DNA from: Oleispira sp036960605
GTDB lineage: Bacteria > Pseudomonadota > Gammaproteobacteria > Pseudomonadales > Oceanobacteraceae
Assembly (NCBI GenBank): GCA_036960605.1
Contig: JBALXI010000003.1
Coordinates: 1 to 64,000, forward strand
Reading direction: 5' to 3'
DNA length: 64,000 nt
How positions within the stretch are numbered: position 1 is the first letter of the stretch; each line of letters begins with the position of its first letter. Shown here piece after piece: positions 61,989 through 64,000 of this stretch. Position numbers and translations under genes: made by a program. The notes below the pieces were generated by a model. The model searched no databases, had not been told where the DNA came from, and saw only the letters and a list, made by a program, of their open reading frames with translations.

Positions 61989-62819
61989 ATGAATATGGCA
62001 TCAATATTTGAACAAACGCAACAACTACCACACATTCCTCGTGTGGTTCAGGAGCTTATGCAAAGCTTCCAGGACGAGGATATTGACGTAGATGAAATCA
62101 GTAAAAAGGTAGCGATGGATCAAGCGCTTACCGCCAAAGTATTACGTTTAGCTAACTCAGCTCATTATGGCGCATCACGCAGTGTGGCTAATACCAATGA
62201 CGCGATTGTTCTATTAGGCTTCAATACCTTACGCACAATGGTATTAGCCTCAGGTGTTACCAGCTCTTTCAAAGCCCCGGAAGGTTTTGATATGAATACT
62301 TTTTGGAAGCAGTCTTTTGCTATTGGTGCGCTTTCCAAATGGATTGCTCAATACGTACCGACAGCAGAAAGTGAAACCGCCTTTACCTGCGGCATGCTTA
62401 ATTCAATTGGTAGTTTATTAATTCGTATCGTTTTACCTGGTGAGGTAAAAAGTATTGATGATGCCGAGGCTATCGGTGGTAAACGCCATAGCTTGGAGCG
62501 AGGACAACTAGGGTTTGATGGCGCAAAGGTCGGCGCTGAATTGGCTAAACGCTGGAAGTTCCCAGAGGAAATGCTAGACGCTATTAATGATCAAAATAAT
62601 GCTGAGTTTGATCAAGAGTATGGTACGTATGCCGGTATTATCTATATCGCAAAATATCTGCATAACGCTCACAAAGAAGATTGGGATGAAACTCGTATTA
62701 TTGATGAGTTTCCTCTTGCAGTTGCTCAACATATTGGCATGGATGCAGAGAAAGCCTATAAAGATGTGGCATCAACCACAGATTTAGAATCAGGACTAGA
62801 TGCCTTACTAGATGACTAA
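61989..62819 (+). CDS. HDOD domain protein
   Basis: Non-catalytic HD-related signalling domain found with c-di-GMP and two-component systems. 276 aa from the chosen ATG 61989 (M-N-M-A-S), which has AAGGAAG upstream; an ATG 12 codons earlier lacks one. The HDOD core runs from LPHIPRVVQELMQ to about residue 200, including DQALTAKVLRLANSAHYG, TNDAIVLLGFNTLRTMVL and the F-T-C-G-M-L-N helix. No output domain. Solitary gene with a terminator inside the convergent neighbour. Confidence 0.93.
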   Translation: MNMASIFEQTQQLPHIPRVVQELMQSFQDEDIDVDEISKKVAMDQALTAKVLRLANSAHYGASRSVANTNDAIVLLGFNTLRTMVLASGVTSSFKAPEGFDMNTFWKQSFAIGALSKWIAQYVPTAESETAFTCGMLNSIGSLLIRIVLPGEVKSIDDAEAIGGKRHSLERGQLGFDGAKVGAELAKRWKFPEEMLDAINDQNNAEFDQEYGTYAGIIYIAKYLHNAHKEDWDETRIIDEFPLAVAQHIGMDAEKAYKDVASTTDLESGLDALLDD

Positions 62820-62845
62820 CGCCTCACTAAGTTAGCACTAAATCA

Positions 62846-63997
62846 TTAACCTTCTAAAAGCTCAAATTCTATTTGGGCTTTTTTTATGCCATTCACCATC
62901 ACTTCTAAGCGGTGAATTCCTGGATAGTATTTTCGTGTACTTATTTTTTTAAAGGAATGTTTTTTCGATACCGCCTCTTTCGATTTATCAGTAAAGCTTC
63001 TATCCAACCATTTGAAAACTTTAGGCGCTTGCTTACCATTGGCTTTTTGAAAGTGCATCACATAATCCACCATCAATAAATTATCTGTAGCGGTATTTTT
63101 TTCCAACAGCATTTCAAATTCAAAGTTACCTGAAAAAGGCACCCTTAACTGATCACTGGATAAACTACATTTCACATCGTCGGCAGGCTGATAACCAAAC
63201 AGCGCCATCACTTCAGGCTCGCCTTTTTTAAATAAGGTTCGACATGCATGGCGAATTAACTTCACGCGCTGCTTACGCTGCACAATACTCAGTAATGCCA
63301 GCTCTTCTTCGGCCAACCATTGCTGAGCGGTTTCAATAATCAACTGTGGGTGGTCTTTAGCAATATCATTAAGGTGATTGGCAACGGAGCGACGTACGTA
63401 TTCTTCCTCGTCATCACGCAGAGCCTCGAGCAAAGGCATCACCCGTTCCGGCTGATCAATGAATATCGATAAGCGCATGCCCCAAGGTAAGCGTGGACGC
63501 GTCCCCTCGGAAACCAAACGTCGTATATGGTGATTTTCATGCTCTAACCAAGTATGTAAAATGGCCAACGTTTTTACAGGCTGTTTAATAATAAAATGGC
63601 GGATAGCAAATTCTGCGCTAAAAAACTGCGTCATTTTCTGCAGATATTCTAACCCTTGATCTAGACTCAATTGTTGATGAATAGCGACATATTCACAGCA
63701 CACTAAAGACAACCAGCCCGAAAGCGCATTATTGTTATACAGAGCTGCAACCGCGGCTTCGGCTCCTTCCTGTTGTGGCATCATAAAATGCAAGGCTTGT
63801 GCGGCGGCTCTAAGCCTTTGCATCAAAGACAATGCCTGCCACTGCTCTTCTCCCTGATCACGGCAATACTCGATTAACTTTTGTTGAAAACATGCTTCAT
63901 CAAAGCCAATGTCATATTGAGCACCTTGCTCAGCAATACTTACGCCTAAATCCGATATCTTTTCTAACGATAAATTATCTTTGAATAGTTCAGCCAT
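62846..63997 (-). CDS. AlkD-like HEAT-repeat DNA alkylation repair protein
   Basis: 383 aa. The middle (about 90-270) is HEAT-repeat helical with ENHHIRRLVSEGTRPRLPWGMRL, the marker of the DNA alkylation repair family, and EEEYVRRSVANHLNDIAKDHP. A C-terminal beta-rich domain (about 280-380) is beyond the short AlkD glycosylases, as seen in longer family members. Glycosylase activity is inferred from the family. The start ATG is 3 nt from the window end, so nothing upstream is visible. Confidence 0.87.
   Translation of the reverse strand: MAELFKDNLSLEKISDLGVSIAEQGAQYDIGFDEACFQQKLIEYCRDQGEEQWQALSLMQRLRAAAQALHFMMPQQEGAEAAVAALYNNNALSGWLSLVCCEYVAIHQQLSLDQGLEYLQKMTQFFSAEFAIRHFIIKQPVKTLAILHTWLEHENHHIRRLVSEGTRPRLPWGMRLSIFIDQPERVMPLLEALRDDEEEYVRRSVANHLNDIAKDHPQLIIETAQQWLAEEELALLSIVQRKQRVKLIRHACRTLFKKGEPEVMALFGYQPADDVKCSLSSDQLRVPFSGNFEFEMLLEKNTATDNLLMVDYVMHFQKANGKQAPKVFKWLDRSFTDKSKEAVSKKHSFKKISTRKYYPGIHRLEVMVNGIKKAQIEFELLEG
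62856..62885 (+). terminator. Terminator for the HDOD gene inside the alkD-like 3' end
   Basis: AAAGCTCAAAT-TCT-ATTTGGGCTTT with one C/G-type mismatch, followed by Ts on the plus strand (62879-62885). It lies 37-66 nt after the HDOD stop and inside the last codons of the convergent alkD-like gene. Confidence 0.85.
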
Positions 63998-64000
63998 GAT

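Overview
The window looks like a chromosomal segment of a marine gammaproteobacterium, most likely of the Oceanospirillales/Pseudomonadales type. The basis is gene order rather than any database match: mutT-argJ-secA-M23 peptidase-lpxC-dcw cluster, with rsmI/lpoA/yraN/gmhA and rnpB nearby, is the arrangement known from Pseudomonas and relatives. Base composition is moderate to AT-rich, and AT-rich gaps are common. No integrase, transposase, plasmid or phage gene, CRISPR array, tRNA or 16S/23S rRNA gene was seen.

Region 1 (1-24.7 kb, all minus strand) is housekeeping. A complete division and cell-wall cluster reads mraZ-rsmH-ftsL-ftsI-murE-murF-mraY-murD-ftsW-murG-murC-ddlB-ftsQ-ftsA-ftsZ. It is followed by lpxC, an M23 peptidase, secA, argJ and mutT. 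Many junctions overlap by 1-11 nt, suggesting translational coupling. The cluster is headed by a readable promoter with three 10-bp-spaced GTGGR boxes (a MraZ operator). Terminators follow lpxC and secA. The one roomy junction inside the cluster is ftsL/ftsI (135 nt), which holds AT-rich palindromes and a tiny upstream reading frame.

Region 2 (24.7-37.3 kb) is accessory: a MipA/OmpV-like outer-membrane protein, an acyl-CoA dehydrogenase, a PAS-GGDEF diguanylate cyclase, an exported unknown, a LysE exporter with an AraC regulator, and a second AraC regulator divergent from a metallo-beta-lactamase-fold protein plus a sterol-desaturase-like hydroxylase, then a SulP anion transporter. The RNase P RNA gene (rnpB), normally between mraZ and rsmI in pseudomonads, lies in the middle, so accessory genes appear to have been inserted on both sides of it.

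Region 3 (37.3-43.3 kb) returns to conserved genes: rsmI divergent from lpoA-yraN-gmhA, then a YacL-family gene, moeB and prmC. Region 4 (43.4-52.3 kb, minus strand) has a DUF2236 protein, a DUF2333 membrane protein, a patatin-like lipase, and a tight trio of hybrid histidine kinase, periplasmic substrate-binding-like protein and TonB-dependent receptor. Region 5 (52.4-64 kb) is mixed: ppa, rsmC, a 45-residue membrane protein, an MFS transporter, an RND/MMPL exporter, nth, a glyoxalase, a DUF1289 protein, hyi-glxR (glyoxylate/hydroxypyruvate metabolism), an HDOD protein and an AlkD-like HEAT-repeat protein.

Two families of dispersed intergenic repeats stand out. One is a 170-200 bp MITE-like element with terminal inverted repeats, present in two copies 54 kb apart. 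The other is a roughly 40-bp CACCACNGAGGCAC-type repeat in inverted pairs at three gene borders. They are the strongest non-genic signals here.
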